A stretch of DNA of 64,000 nucleotides from Terrimesophilobacter sp038243605 (GCA_038243605.1 JBBSQX010000010.1:31529-95528), one strand, 5' to 3'; positions 25,049 to 34,374 are shown, numbered from the stretch's first letter. Translations and numbers: made by a program. Notes: generated by a model not told the origin, from the letters alone.

Positions 25049-26494
25049 TTACCACGCAGCCGGGCGGTAGTCCTTGAGAAACACGCCGTGGATGTCGTCG
25101 CCGGCTTCACCGCGAACGATCGGGTCGTAGACGCGGGCCGCGCCATCCACGAGATCGAGCGGCGCGTGAAAGCCTTCTTCTGCCAAGCGTACTTTTGTGT
25201 GGTGCGGGCGTTCGTCGGTGATCCAGCCAGTGTCGACGGCGGTCATCAGAATGCCGTCTGTCTCCAGCATCTCGCCGGCACTTGTTCGCGTGAGCATGTT
25301 GAGGGCGGCCTTGGCCATATTGGTGTGCGGGTGGCCCGGGCCTTTGTAGCGGCGCGCGAATTGACCTTCCATGGCCGAGACGTTCACCACGTACTTGCGG
25401 TGGGCGCCGGATGCGGCCATCGCTGGTCGCAGTCGACTGATGAGCAGGAACGGTGCCGTCGTGTTTGCGAGCTGCACTTCGAGCATTTCGAGCGGATCGA
25501 CGTGTTGCACGTGCTGCGTCCAACTGTTGACGTGCAGTTCATCGGGCACGAGGCCGCCAGCGTCGATCGCGGTGCCAGCGGCCATTCGTTCGAGGGAGGA
25601 TGAGCCGGCGGTCATGGCGAGTTCAGCGAGTTCGTTGGCGGTGACCCCTGCTGTGCGAGCAAGCAGCGGGTGCGTTGCGACGGAGGCGGCAAGTGCCTGC
25701 GGGTGCGCATCGTTCGTGTGCCCAAACGTCAGCATGTCCGGCATCGGGCCGTCAGGCAGCGGCGTGAGCTCCGCTGCGGCAAGCGGTGCGTAGGCTCCGG
25801 GCGAGCGACGCACGGTTTGTGCGGCGTTGTTGATGAGGATATCGAGGGGGCCCGCGTCGAGCATGGCGTCGGCGAGGCCGAGCACCTGTGCAGGGTCACG
25901 CAAGTCGATGCCCACGACGCGAAGTCGATGCAGCCAATCGCTGGCATCGGGCAGTGAAGAAAACCGGCGGGCAGCGTCGCGCGGAAACCGCGTAGTGATG
26001 GTGGTGTGGGCGCCATCGCGCAGCAATCGCAAGGCGATATGCATTCCGATCTTCGCCCGGCCTCCAGTGAGCAGGGCGCGGCGACCGGTGAGGTCGGTGC
26101 GGGCATCACGCTTCTCGTGACTGAAGGAGGCGCACTCAGGGCAGAGCTGATGGTAAAACGAATCCACCCGGGTGTAATGCTGCTTGCAGATGTAACACGC
26201 GCGAGACTTCTGTAGTTCGCCAGCGACGGGTGCAGCAACGCGAGTGGCGAGGGGGATGCCGCGAGTCTCGTCGTCAATGCGGTCTGGTGCACCCGTGGCG
26301 GTCGCGGCCACAACGGCGCGATCAGCATCCGCGATCACCGCACGCTTCTCTAATCGTCGATTCTTCTTTACGGCTTTGAACATCCGCGCTGTCGCTTGGC
26401 GCACGGCGATAAAATCTGGATGCTCTTCGTCGATCTCGTTCATGCCCGCAAGTACGCGAAGCACGGTGTCGAGGTCGGAAGGTTCAATTGCCAC
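25049..26494 (-). CDS. SDR-family protein with N-terminal zinc ribbon
   Basis: The 481-aa protein has a helical N-terminus, a zinc-ribbon-like CYIC...CPEC (Cys 100, 103, 118, 121), and a Rossmann SDR domain. The NAD(P) loop is TGGRAKIG (143-150), NNAAQT is at 222-227 and the Ser of NVSAMEG is at 373. The catalytic YxxxK is replaced by TNMAK (Thr391, Lys395), so ordinary dehydrogenase chemistry is doubtful. This composition is seen in a small family also present in fungi and protists. A GTG start lies 6 nt after TAGAAT, hence a probable leaderless mRNA. Substrate unknown. Confidence 0.8.
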   Translation of the reverse strand: MAIEPSDLDTVLRVLAGMNEIDEEHPDFIAVRQATARMFKAVKKNRRLEKRAVIADADRAVVAATATGAPDRIDDETRGIPLATRVAAPVAGELQKSRACYICKQHYTRVDSFYHQLCPECASFSHEKRDARTDLTGRRALLTGGRAKIGMHIALRLLRDGAHTTITTRFPRDAARRFSSLPDASDWLHRLRVVGIDLRDPAQVLGLADAMLDAGPLDILINNAAQTVRRSPGAYAPLAAAELTPLPDGPMPDMLTFGHTNDAHPQALAASVATHPLLARTAGVTANELAELAMTAGSSSLERMAAGTAIDAGGLVPDELHVNSWTQHVQHVDPLEMLEVQLANTTAPFLLISRLRPAMAASGAHRKYVVNVSAMEGQFARRYKGPGHPHTNMAKAALNMLTRTSAGEMLETDGILMTAVDTGWITDERPHHTKVRLAEEGFHAPLDLVDGAARVYDPIVRGEAGDDIHGVFLKDYRPAAW

Positions 26495-26500
26495 TGCCTG

Positions 26501-26506
26501 ATTCTA
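26501..26506 (-). promoter_or_regulatory. -10 box of a leaderless promoter (SDR gene)
   Basis: TAGAAT on the minus strand ends 6 nt before the GTG at 26494; no Shine-Dalgarno is present. Confidence 0.55.
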
Positions 26507-26602
26507 TCTGGCGCGAGCCACTACGCTCTCGGTGCGGCACGACGTACCTGAGGAGTAGCTCACACGAGTGCATTCCCAAGGATGACCGGTGGTGCTGCTT
26601 GA

Positions 26603-27496
26603 TCAGTTAAGACCGAGCATGACGGCTGCGGTGATGGCGAGAAGTACACCGAAGAATTGAATGAGCCCGATGCGCTCTTTGAGCACAGCCCAGGCAAGAA
26701 GCACGGTTGCCAAGGGGTAAAGGCTCATCAGCACCGCCACGACGGCAAGGTTTCCGGAATGGAGGGCGACGACGAGCAGAACGTTGCCAATGCCCAACAT
26801 CGTGCCACCCAGTGCGGCCAAACCCCACACCCTCGCATCCACATGCAGCGGCGGTGGCGGTGGTGTGGCGGCGCGGTCGCCGCTCATCCACGCATCGCTC
26901 CGCCGAAAGCGCGGAAACGCAAAGAGAACGAGAAGTACCACGAGGCCTATCGCGATGTCGAGGAACGCCGGAATCACACCGGAGTTGCTGGGGGCGAAGT
27001 CAAGGGACACGACCGTCAGACCAAGGGTGACACCGGAGATGAGAGCGAGTACGGCCCCGCGAGTCGAGATCCGCTGCACGGTAGCGCCGGTGGAGACCGA
27101 GATCAGTGTCGTGGCGACAAGAGCAATACCAACGGCTATCCACCCCAGAAGGCTGAGGCTCCTACCAGTGAGGGCGGCAACCGTTACCGGCACTGAAGTC
27201 TGGATGAGAGCGATCAGAGGTGCGAGCAAACTCATCGGGCCGATGGCAAGGGCAGCGTAGAACGTCACCATGCCGACCACGGCCAACAGAGCGGCGGCGG
27301 TCCCCGACCACATTGCCTGCGTGCTCCAGACCGAGGGCACGAAAACAAACGCCATGCCGGAGGCGATAGTCGCCGCCGAGTAAATGGCAACACTCGCCGT
27401 AATCACCGGAAATTTGCGCGAACTCAGCGCACCGAGAAAATCGGAGGCGCCATAGAACACGCTCGACAGCAGAGCCAAAAGAACAACAGGAACCAC
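26603..27496 (-). CDS. EamA/DMT family transporter
   Basis: The 297-aa protein has about ten hydrophobic helices in two EamA halves. The N-terminal LLALLSSVFYGASDFLGAL and the C-terminal VAVLMSLYPLATVLLAWAVL plus KERIGLIQFFGVLLAITAAV are typical of drug/metabolite exporters. The GTG at 27496 has no Shine-Dalgarno. The leaderless -10 box TACAGT instead points to an ATG at 27523, in the same frame but separated from this gene by a TGA (see finding). The substrate is unknown. Confidence 0.85.
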   Translation of the reverse strand: MVPVVLLALLSSVFYGASDFLGALSSRKFPVITASVAIYSAATIASGMAFVFVPSVWSTQAMWSGTAAALLAVVGMVTFYAALAIGPMSLLAPLIALIQTSVPVTVAALTGRSLSLLGWIAVGIALVATTLISVSTGATVQRISTRGAVLALISGVTLGLTVVSLDFAPSNSGVIPAFLDIAIGLVVLLVLFAFPRFRRSDAWMSGDRAATPPPPPLHVDARVWGLAALGGTMLGIGNVLLVVALHSGNLAVVAVLMSLYPLATVLLAWAVLKERIGLIQFFGVLLAITAAVMLGLN

Positions 27497-27529
27497 GGGG
27501 TATCAGCGGGTCCACAAAGTCATGCCTCA

Positions 27530-27535
27530 ACTGTA
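27530..27535 (-). promoter_or_regulatory. -10 box leading into a 6-codon reading frame before the EamA gene
   Basis: TACAGT (minus strand) ends 6 nt before ATG 27523, which starts MTLWTR-stop in the EamA frame. The transporter GTG is three codons after the first base of the TGA. Confidence 0.5.
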
Positions 27536-27572
27536 ATGTTCCAGGTGCCTCCGCGCCGAGTGCGCTCCGACC

Positions 27573-27578
27573 TATTCT
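27573..27578 (+). promoter_or_regulatory. -10 box of a leaderless promoter (nucleoside hydrolase)
   Basis: TATTCT ends 6 nt before the ATG at 27585. No Shine-Dalgarno lies upstream. Confidence 0.55.
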
Positions 27579-27584
27579 TGGTTC

Positions 27585-28517
27585 ATGACCACCACAAAAC
27601 TTCTGCTCGACTGCGACCCAGGGCTGGATGACGCACTCGCCATTTTGCTTGCGTACGGCGACCCGGAGCTTGAGCTTGTCGCGATTACCACCGTCGGCGG
27701 GAACGTCGCGTTGGAGAACACGACCCGCAACGCGCTTCAGCTGCGTGAGTATCTCGGGTTCACTAGTGTGCCGGTCGCGGCAGGGGCCTCCGGCCCGCTC
27801 GTGCGCGAAACGAAGAATGCTGCCGAAGTTCACGGAGTTGGTGGCCTCGGCGACGTTATTCTTCCGGCGGCAGCGCTGCCTTTAGACCCGCGCCATGCCG
27901 TGGATGTCATCATCGAAACACTTCGGAATGCCCCCGGGGAGATCCACCTCGTTGCCACAGGGCCGATGACAAACATCGCGCTCGCTATTCGCAAAGAACC
28001 GCGCGTCGTCGAGTGGGCGGCATCCTTCGTCATCATGGGCGGGTCGTTCACGCGCGGAAACACCACTCCTGCCGCTGAGTTCAATATCTACGCAGATCCG
28101 GAGGCTGCCTCAGAGGTGTTTGCTGCCGGCTGGCAGGTCGTGATGGTGGGGCTTGATCTGACGCTTCAGGCACTCGTCGATCACGACATCAAGGCGCGGA
28201 TGACGGAGCTCGGAGCACTCGGCCGAGAACTTGTTGTGCCGCTGGCGACTTTCTGGAATGATCCTCAAGACCCTGACTGGGGTGGCCAAGCAGTTCACGA
28301 CGTGTGCGCCGTGGCCTACATCCGACGCCCAGATCTGTTCACGAGCGTGACCGCTCGCGTTGAAGTGGAAACAAGGGGGGAGTGGACGGCGGGGATGACG
28401 GTCACCGACTTTCGCTCAAGCATCCCGAACGCACTCGTTCCGGTGCAGCTCGATGTCGCAGGTTTCTGGGACTACGTGCTCGAAAGCTACGCGCGTGTGG
28501 CGGCAGTTCATAACTGA
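27585..28517 (+). CDS. Inosine-uridine type nucleoside hydrolase
   Basis: The 310-aa enzyme splits nucleosides into base and ribose. The Ca-binding motif DCDPGLDDA (Asp 9, 11, 15, 16) is at the N-terminus. GPMTNIALAI, FVIMGGSFTRGNTTPAAEFN and AVHDVCAVAYI with the conserved His are in order. Length is normal. It is likely used for purine/pyrimidine salvage; the exact specificity (pyrimidine vs inosine-uridine) cannot be read. It is convergent with the molybdopterin oxidoreductase gene, 20 nt apart. Confidence 0.93.
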   Translation: MTTTKLLLDCDPGLDDALAILLAYGDPELELVAITTVGGNVALENTTRNALQLREYLGFTSVPVAAGASGPLVRETKNAAEVHGVGGLGDVILPAAALPLDPRHAVDVIIETLRNAPGEIHLVATGPMTNIALAIRKEPRVVEWAASFVIMGGSFTRGNTTPAAEFNIYADPEAASEVFAAGWQVVMVGLDLTLQALVDHDIKARMTELGALGRELVVPLATFWNDPQDPDWGGQAVHDVCAVAYIRRPDLFTSVTARVEVETRGEWTAGMTVTDFRSSIPNALVPVQLDVAGFWDYVLESYARVAAVHN

Positions 28518-28537
28518 GCAGTGCGTGACAGAGCCCT

Positions 28538-30130
28538 CTACTCCACACCGACATCGATGGTGTGCAAGCCCGTGGCGCCATCCGGCACGACGTCGGCAAA
28601 CTTGGCCGTTTGCACCATGCCGTCGGAATCTGTCGCGCGCACGGTGAGCGTGTGACGGCCGCGGGTGGCCTCCCACGGGAGTGACCACTGGCGCCAGGTA
28701 TCGACGGAGATTGCTTCCGCGAGCGTGGCCCGCTTCCATGCGCCATCATCGACTCTCACTTCAACGTCAGAGATTCCCACGTGCTGTGACCACGCAACGC
28801 CCGCCACCATGACCGTGCCTGCTGTCACTTGCCCAAACTCGCCTGGGGTGTCGATGCGCGACGACAGTTTCACGGGCCCGTGGGAGCCCCAGCCACGATC
28901 TGTCCAGTACGCGGATTCCTTCGCAAACGATGTCAGTTTGAGTTCGGTCACCCACTTAGTCGCCGATACATACCCGTATAGCCCTGGCACCACCATGCGC
29001 ACGGGGAAGCCGTGTTCTGGCGGCAGGGGTTCACCATTCATTGCGACCGCAAGAATGGCGTTGCGATCATCAGTGAGCGCGGCGATGGGGGTTCCGGCCG
29101 TAAAACCGTCGACGCTTCGGGAAAGCACCATATCGGCGCCAGGCTTGACGCCTGCTTTTGCGAGAAGTTCGCGGATGGGGTATCCGAGCCACAACGCGTT
29201 GCCGATAAGCCCGCCCCCCACATAGTTGGAGACACACGCAAGAGTCGTATAGCTCTCCTCGAGGGGCAGAGCTAGCAGCTCCTCGAAGTTGAGGGTGACC
29301 TCGGTATCGACCATGCCGGTGATGGTGAGGGACCACTTCTCTGGATCAATCGAGGGAACGATGAGCGCCGTGTCAATACGGTAGTAATCACTGTTGGGGG
29401 TGACAAGCGGTGCAAGACCGGGGATGTCGAGCGAAGCGCCAGCGGGGATGGCCGCAGCCTTCACCGCCGCGGCGGGGAGCGTGAACATGCGTCGTGCAGC
29501 AGTCGCTGCCTGCACGCTCGTCGTCGCGAGACGCCCGCCGATGGCGGAAACAACGCCTAACCCCGTGGCGATTCCCGCCGAGATGAGAAAGTTGCGCCGT
29601 TCGAGACTGCTCGCATGTTCTCCTGTAGCGCTGTCGATGGCGCGCACCCGGCGAGCGAGTTGCCCAAGAATAATGACCGCAATCACGATGGCGATGATGG
29701 AGGGCACTCCGGACAGCATCGATGAATCTGCGCGAGTGGTCGCCGCAAAGAGTCCGATAGCGCCCACCGCAGCAATCATGATGCGGCCCCACGGTGAAGA
29801 TTTGGTTTCAACAACCCCCGCAAGTGCTGAGAGAACAAGGACGGCAAGGGCGACCGCGAGGAAGATGACGACTTTGTCAGCGGTACCGAAGACGGCGATC
29901 ACTGATTCTTTGAGCCAGGAGGGGGAAAGGTCGATGACGAGCGCGCCGGTCGACGCAAGTGGGCTTGCTCGCGGTGAGAGAAACGCCGCAACTATCTCCG
30001 CGGTGCCCACCCCCGCGCTCGCGGCGGCGATCCCGGCGAACGCTGGGCGCCACCGAAATCGGCGAGGTGATGTGGAGGGGGCGCTGGCCTGCTCGGTGGG
30101 AATCGGGCGCGTGGAGATCGGGTGCGGCAT
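28538..30130 (-). CDS. Membrane-fused molybdopterin-dependent oxidoreductase (sulfite oxidase/YedY superfamily)
   Basis: The 530-aa protein has five or so N-terminal helices (to about residue 165), then a twin-arginine-like ERRNFLISAG with a hydrophobic helix, then an extracytoplasmic molybdopterin domain. The Mo-ligand Cys lies in ACVSNYVGGGLIGNALWLG (Cys about 299), and a C-terminal Mo-co dimerisation-like beta domain follows. The multi-helix part probably passes electrons or anchors the enzyme; substrate unknown. The ATG at 30130 lies 6 nt after TATGCT (leaderless), which is preferred over the upstream GTG at 30160. Confidence 0.88.
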   Translation of the reverse strand: MPHPISTRPIPTEQASAPSTSPRRFRWRPAFAGIAAASAGVGTAEIVAAFLSPRASPLASTGALVIDLSPSWLKESVIAVFGTADKVVIFLAVALAVLVLSALAGVVETKSSPWGRIMIAAVGAIGLFAATTRADSSMLSGVPSIIAIVIAVIILGQLARRVRAIDSATGEHASSLERRNFLISAGIATGLGVVSAIGGRLATTSVQAATAARRMFTLPAAAVKAAAIPAGASLDIPGLAPLVTPNSDYYRIDTALIVPSIDPEKWSLTITGMVDTEVTLNFEELLALPLEESYTTLACVSNYVGGGLIGNALWLGYPIRELLAKAGVKPGADMVLSRSVDGFTAGTPIAALTDDRNAILAVAMNGEPLPPEHGFPVRMVVPGLYGYVSATKWVTELKLTSFAKESAYWTDRGWGSHGPVKLSSRIDTPGEFGQVTAGTVMVAGVAWSQHVGISDVEVRVDDGAWKRATLAEAISVDTWRQWSLPWEATRGRHTLTVRATDSDGMVQTAKFADVVPDGATGLHTIDVGVE

Positions 30131-30136
30131 TCGTCC

Positions 30137-30142
30137 AGCATA
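30137..30142 (-). promoter_or_regulatory. -10 box of a leaderless promoter (molybdopterin oxidoreductase)
   Basis: TATGCT on the minus strand, then GGACGA, then ATG at 30130. It decides the start of the gene. Confidence 0.55.
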
Positions 30143-30197
30143 AATCTGGTATTCCTGCACGAAGACTGAATGTTACGGAGTGTGCGACGGTTAACGC

Positions 30198-32717
30198 GTG
30201 CAGATTCCCACTAACACCGATCCGGATGCCGTATACACGGCGTTCCTCGACTGGGCGAGCGGCGAAGGCTTCCGTTTGTATCCCGCGCAAGACGAAGCTG
30301 TCATGGAAATTGTGACGGGTGCGAACGTGATCCTGAGCACGCCGACGGGCAGCGGAAAGTCACTGGTTGCTGTTGGGGCGCATTTCGCTGCACTCGCGGC
30401 CGGTAAACGCAGCTATTACACGGCACCGATCAAAGCGCTTGTTTCTGAGAAGTTTTTTTCTCTCGTCGACATTTTCGGGGCCGAGAACGTTGGCATGGTC
30501 ACGGGCGATTCGAGTGTCAACTCCGATGCGCTCATTATCTGCTGCACCCAAGAGATCCTTGCAAACCTGTCGTTGCGGCACGGGGACGATACGCCAGCAG
30601 AGCTTGTGGTGATGGACGAGTTCCACTTTTACGCGGACCCTGAACGCGGTTGGGCGTGGCAGGTTCCTCTTCTGCGGATGCCGAGAACCCAGTTTCTGTT
30701 GCTCTCGGCGACCCTCGGAGAAATTGACTGGCTTGCCAAAGACCTCACTGCACGCACGGGGCGGCCTACGGCGACTGTCACGGGGGTGGAGCGGCCTGTG
30801 CCGCTGAATTTTTACTACGCGAAAACGCCCATCCACGAAACCGTCGAAGAGTTGTTGTCTACGGGCCAGGCTCCCATCTACATCGTGCACTTCTCGCAGG
30901 CGGCAGCGCTCGAACGCGCTCAGGCGCTGACGAGTGTTAAGGTCATCGATCGAGAAAAGCGCGACGCTATCGCAGAGCTGATCGGCGACTTTCGCTTCAC
31001 CACGAAGTTCGGGCAAACCCTGTCGAGGCTTATTCGCTCCGGTATTGGCGTGCACCACGCCGGCATGCTGCCGAAATATCGCAGGCTCGTTGAGCAGCTC
31101 GCCCAGCGCGGGTTCCTGCGCGTCATTTGCGGCACAGACACGCTCGGTGTCGGCATCAACGTGCCCATCCGTACCGTGGTGTTCACCGCCCTCACGAAGT
31201 TTGATGGCACCCGGATGCGGCAGCTGAACGCGCGCGAGTTCCATCAGATCGCTGGTCGCGCTGGTCGCGCCGGATTCGACACCGCCGGCACCGTCGCCGT
31301 GCAAGCGCCAGATCATGAGGTGGAGAACGCACGCCTCGTCGCGAAAGCTGGTGACGACGAAAAGAAGCTCAAACGCGTCGTCCGCAAGAAAGCGCCGGAG
31401 GGTTTCGTGTCGTGGGGGGAGCCGAGTTTTGACCGCCTCGTCGCCGCCGAACCAGAGAAGCTCACCTCTAGCATGACAATCAGTCACGCGATGATCTTGA
31501 ACGTAATTGGGCGCGGTGGTGATGCTTTCGCCGAAGTGCGTGCCCTGGTTGAAGACAACCATGAGCCGCGCCATCGGCAACGTGAGTTGGCCCGGCGCGC
31601 GCTGGCGATCTATCGCACCTTGCGCACTGCTGGCATCGTTGAACAACATAAACCGCCCCCTGAGGAGGCCGAAGGCCGTCTCGAAGGAAGCCCGCCCATT
31701 ACCATCCGCCTCACTGTTGATCTGCAGCCGAACTTCGCCCTCAACCAGCCCCTTTCACCTTTTGCTCTTGCCGTGATCGACCTGCTTGACCCAAGTCTGC
31801 CCGGCTACGGCCTCGAGGTGATTTCCATCATCGAGGCAACACTCGACAACCCGAGACCAGTGCTGTCGGCGCAAGAGCACATGGCGCGCGGTGAAGCTGT
31901 CACGGCGATGAAGGCCGAGGGGATCGAGTACGACCAGCGCATGGAGTTGCTCGATACGATCACTCATCCAAAGCCAATGGAAGAGCTTTTGGAGGCGGCG
32001 TTCGAAACCTATCGTGTTTCGCAGCCGTGGGCTGCAGACTTTGAGCTGCGGCCAAAATCTGTTGTGCGCGACATGTATGAGCGAGCCATGACCTTCAATG
32101 AGTACGTCGGGTTCTACTCTCTTGGCCGGTCTGAAGGATTGCTACTTCGGTACCTTTCCGACGCATTTCGGGCCATTCGGCAGACCATTCCGGAGTCGGC
32201 AAAGACCGACGAGATCCGTGACCTGATCGAGTGGCTGGGGGAGCTCGTGCGGCAAGTTGACTCAAGTTTGTTGGAGGAGTGGGAGGAACTGAGCCATCCG
32301 ACCGCCACGCACGGTGATGCACCCGTTGTGCCGCCAGCACCACCGTCAGTGGTGACAAATGAACGAGCATTCCGAGTCCTTGTGCGCAATGAGTTGTTCC
32401 GTCGTGTTCAACTTGCTGCTCGTGATGATGCGAATGTCCTCGGAGAGCTGGACGCGTCCTCTGGCTTTGATGCCGACCGCTGGGGTGACGCCCTCGATGC
32501 CTACTATGCCGTGCACGATCATCTCGGGATCGATGCGGATGCTCGCGGTTCCGCCATGCTCACGATCGAAAAGGAACCAGAGCAGTGGAAGGTGCGCCAA
32601 GTTTTCGCAGACCCGGCTGGCGATCACGACTGGGGGATTAGTGCCGTGGTTGACCTCGTGGAATCGGCAGAGCAGGGCGTTGCCGTCATTCGAATCACGA
32701 GCGTTGGCGCTCTGTGA
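30198..32717 (+). CDS. Ski2-like DEAD/DEAH-box helicase with DUF3516
   Basis: The 839-aa RNA helicase has motif I TPTGSGKS (residues 48-55), Ia APIKAL, II DEFH (140-143), III LLSATLG (169-174), and motif VI with HQIAGRAGRAGFDTAG. A C-terminal half (about 400-839) carries the actinobacterial DUF3516 extension. It is probably for RNA turnover, like Ski2/Mtr4 enzymes. The GTG at 30198 has no clear Shine-Dalgarno and no -10 box at leaderless distance, so the start is less sure. It is divergent from the molybdopterin gene. Confidence 0.92.
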   Translation: MQIPTNTDPDAVYTAFLDWASGEGFRLYPAQDEAVMEIVTGANVILSTPTGSGKSLVAVGAHFAALAAGKRSYYTAPIKALVSEKFFSLVDIFGAENVGMVTGDSSVNSDALIICCTQEILANLSLRHGDDTPAELVVMDEFHFYADPERGWAWQVPLLRMPRTQFLLLSATLGEIDWLAKDLTARTGRPTATVTGVERPVPLNFYYAKTPIHETVEELLSTGQAPIYIVHFSQAAALERAQALTSVKVIDREKRDAIAELIGDFRFTTKFGQTLSRLIRSGIGVHHAGMLPKYRRLVEQLAQRGFLRVICGTDTLGVGINVPIRTVVFTALTKFDGTRMRQLNAREFHQIAGRAGRAGFDTAGTVAVQAPDHEVENARLVAKAGDDEKKLKRVVRKKAPEGFVSWGEPSFDRLVAAEPEKLTSSMTISHAMILNVIGRGGDAFAEVRALVEDNHEPRHRQRELARRALAIYRTLRTAGIVEQHKPPPEEAEGRLEGSPPITIRLTVDLQPNFALNQPLSPFALAVIDLLDPSLPGYGLEVISIIEATLDNPRPVLSAQEHMARGEAVTAMKAEGIEYDQRMELLDTITHPKPMEELLEAAFETYRVSQPWAADFELRPKSVVRDMYERAMTFNEYVGFYSLGRSEGLLLRYLSDAFRAIRQTIPESAKTDEIRDLIEWLGELVRQVDSSLLEEWEELSHPTATHGDAPVVPPAPPSVVTNERAFRVLVRNELFRRVQLAARDDANVLGELDASSGFDADRWGDALDAYYAVHDHLGIDADARGSAMLTIEKEPEQWKVRQVFADPAGDHDWGISAVVDLVESAEQGVAVIRITSVGAL

Positions 32718-32741
32718 TGGGAACTCGAGCCTGATGAACGC

Positions 32742-33641
32742 GTGGCACTGATGCGCGGTTTTCGACATCGAAGGGGAGCGCTCGATGAGTCGCACTATCG
32801 TGCGCGCCACACCGGTTCTGCACAATACTTCACGAGCCGTCGAGCGCACGAGGGGCTTGATGCAGTTGTCAGACGGTACCCGTCACGCGACGTAGCGGGC
32901 GACATGGCGCGCAACACAGCCGGAGAGGCAACGGGCCACCCTGCAGGTCTCGCCTTCGTTCTCGTGCACGGCATTGGCGTCTCGAGCAAATATTTTCAGC
33001 CCGCGGCCGCGGAGCTGGCACGAAGCGGCGAGGTGTACCTCGTCGATCTTCCCGGGTACGGCTCTGCGCCGAATCCGACGCGCCCCGTGTCTCTCACCGA
33101 TCATGCGCGGGTGCTTGCCGCGGTCATTAGCGAATCGAAACTCGTGAACCCCGTCATCGTCGGCCACTCGATGGGGAGCCAAGTCGTTTCGTGGCTTGCC
33201 ACCGAATTTCCGACGGTGAGCGATCGCATCGTTCTCATGGCGCCGACGGTCTACCCGCAGTACCGCTCTGTCTGGGCTGCTGCCATCAAACTGCTGAACG
33301 ACATTTGGCGGGAACCGCTGCGGGTCAAATTTATTGCGGGCGCCGACTACCTCTTTCGATGCGGCTTCCCGTATCTTCTGCGTCAAGTGCCGTTCCTGCT
33401 TGAGGACCGCATCGAAACAAGGATGGCTGAAATTCGGGCGCGAGTTCTGGTGATGCGCGGAGACGACGATGTCATTGTTCCGCGTGAGTGGGCAAAGTCT
33501 CTTGCAGAACTCGCGATGCACGGAGACTTCGCTGAGGTGATCGGCCCACACGTTGTGATGTTTACTGACCCGGTCTCGGTTGCCCGAGAAATAGTGGCGC
33601 ACGCAGTGAAGCCTCACGCTGCGGAGGCTGATCGTGCATGA
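32742..33641 (+). CDS. Alpha/beta hydrolase
   Basis: The 299-aa hydrolase has the oxyanion segment VLVHGIGVSSKYF (about 73-85), nucleophile elbow GHSMGS (Ser143), acid loop RGDDDVIVPREW and a His late in the protein (GPHVVMF). Residues 1-65 are a charged extension without the fold. The start is uncertain between GTG 32742 and ATG 32751. It lies 24 nt after the helicase gene and overlaps the next hydrolase gene by 8 nt, so the two hydrolases are probably co-expressed. Substrate unknown. Confidence 0.85.
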   Translation: MALMRGFRHRRGALDESHYRARHTGSAQYFTSRRAHEGLDAVVRRYPSRDVAGDMARNTAGEATGHPAGLAFVLVHGIGVSSKYFQPAAAELARSGEVYLVDLPGYGSAPNPTRPVSLTDHARVLAAVISESKLVNPVIVGHSMGSQVVSWLATEFPTVSDRIVLMAPTVYPQYRSVWAAAIKLLNDIWREPLRVKFIAGADYLFRCGFPYLLRQVPFLLEDRIETRMAEIRARVLVMRGDDDVIVPREWAKSLAELAMHGDFAEVIGPHVVMFTDPVSVAREIVAHAVKPHAAEADRA

Positions 33642-34374
33642 GCAAAGCACGTCGGCCATAGCCAAAGCGTTCGCGTGGTGGATCGACTACGCGTGGGTGA
33701 CGTGGCGACAGGTCCGAATTCTCCTCACCCTGCCTCGATGGCGCCGTGTTCCGAACTCGTACGGAGAGGGCTCGCGCGCACCCATCGTGCTGCTGCCTGG
33801 CGTGTACGAAACATGGCAACTTCTCACACCGATTGCGGATCGTTTGAATGCGGGTGGGCATCCGGTGCACGTGGTGACCGCACTCGGGTACAACGTGCGC
33901 GAGATCCCCACCTCGGCACGCATCGTCGCATCGTTCATCGCCGCGCGCGGCTTGCGCAACGTTATTGTTGTCGCTCATAGCAAAGGTGGGTTGATCGCTA
34001 AGCACCTCATGACGATCGACGACGAACACGGGCGCGTCGAACACCTTGTGGCGATCAACACTCCTTTCGGTGGGTCCGCGTATGCGCGCTTCATACCGCT
34101 GCGGTCCGTGCGTGCTTTTTCGCCCACCGAGCCGACACTCGCCATGCTGGGAGGTCGGCGAGAACGCAACGCGGGAATCACGTCGATCTATTCCAGCTTT
34201 GACCCGCATATCCCGGGGGGAAGCAATCTGCAGGGCGCGCGAAATGTGCGACTTCCGCTCATGGGGCACTTTCGTCCGCTCGGTCAGCGGCTCCTCATCG
34301 ACGCGGTGGAACACGCGGTGGAACACGCGGGTGAGCAAGCAGTAGAGCGCGGAGAAGGGGTAGGACGACCCTGA
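33634..34374 (+). CDS. Alpha/beta hydrolase, lipase-like
   Basis: The 246-aa protein shows LLPGVYETWQLLTPIADRL (about 53-71), the lipase-type elbow VVAHSKGGLIAKHL (Ser116), and HLVAINTPFGGSAYARF, a pattern of triacylglycerol lipase/PGAP1-like hydrolases. The C-terminus has HFRPLG with a candidate His. A GTG start with GCGGAGG overlaps the previous gene. A short 12-bp duplication (GCGGTGGAACAC) near 34305-34330 encodes VEHAVEHA at the C-terminus. Substrate unknown. Confidence 0.85.
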   Translation: MHEQSTSAIAKAFAWWIDYAWVTWRQVRILLTLPRWRRVPNSYGEGSRAPIVLLPGVYETWQLLTPIADRLNAGGHPVHVVTALGYNVREIPTSARIVASFIAARGLRNVIVVAHSKGGLIAKHLMTIDDEHGRVEHLVAINTPFGGSAYARFIPLRSVRAFSPTEPTLAMLGGRRERNAGITSIYSSFDPHIPGGSNLQGARNVRLPLMGHFRPLGQRLLIDAVEHAVEHAGEQAVERGEGVGRP

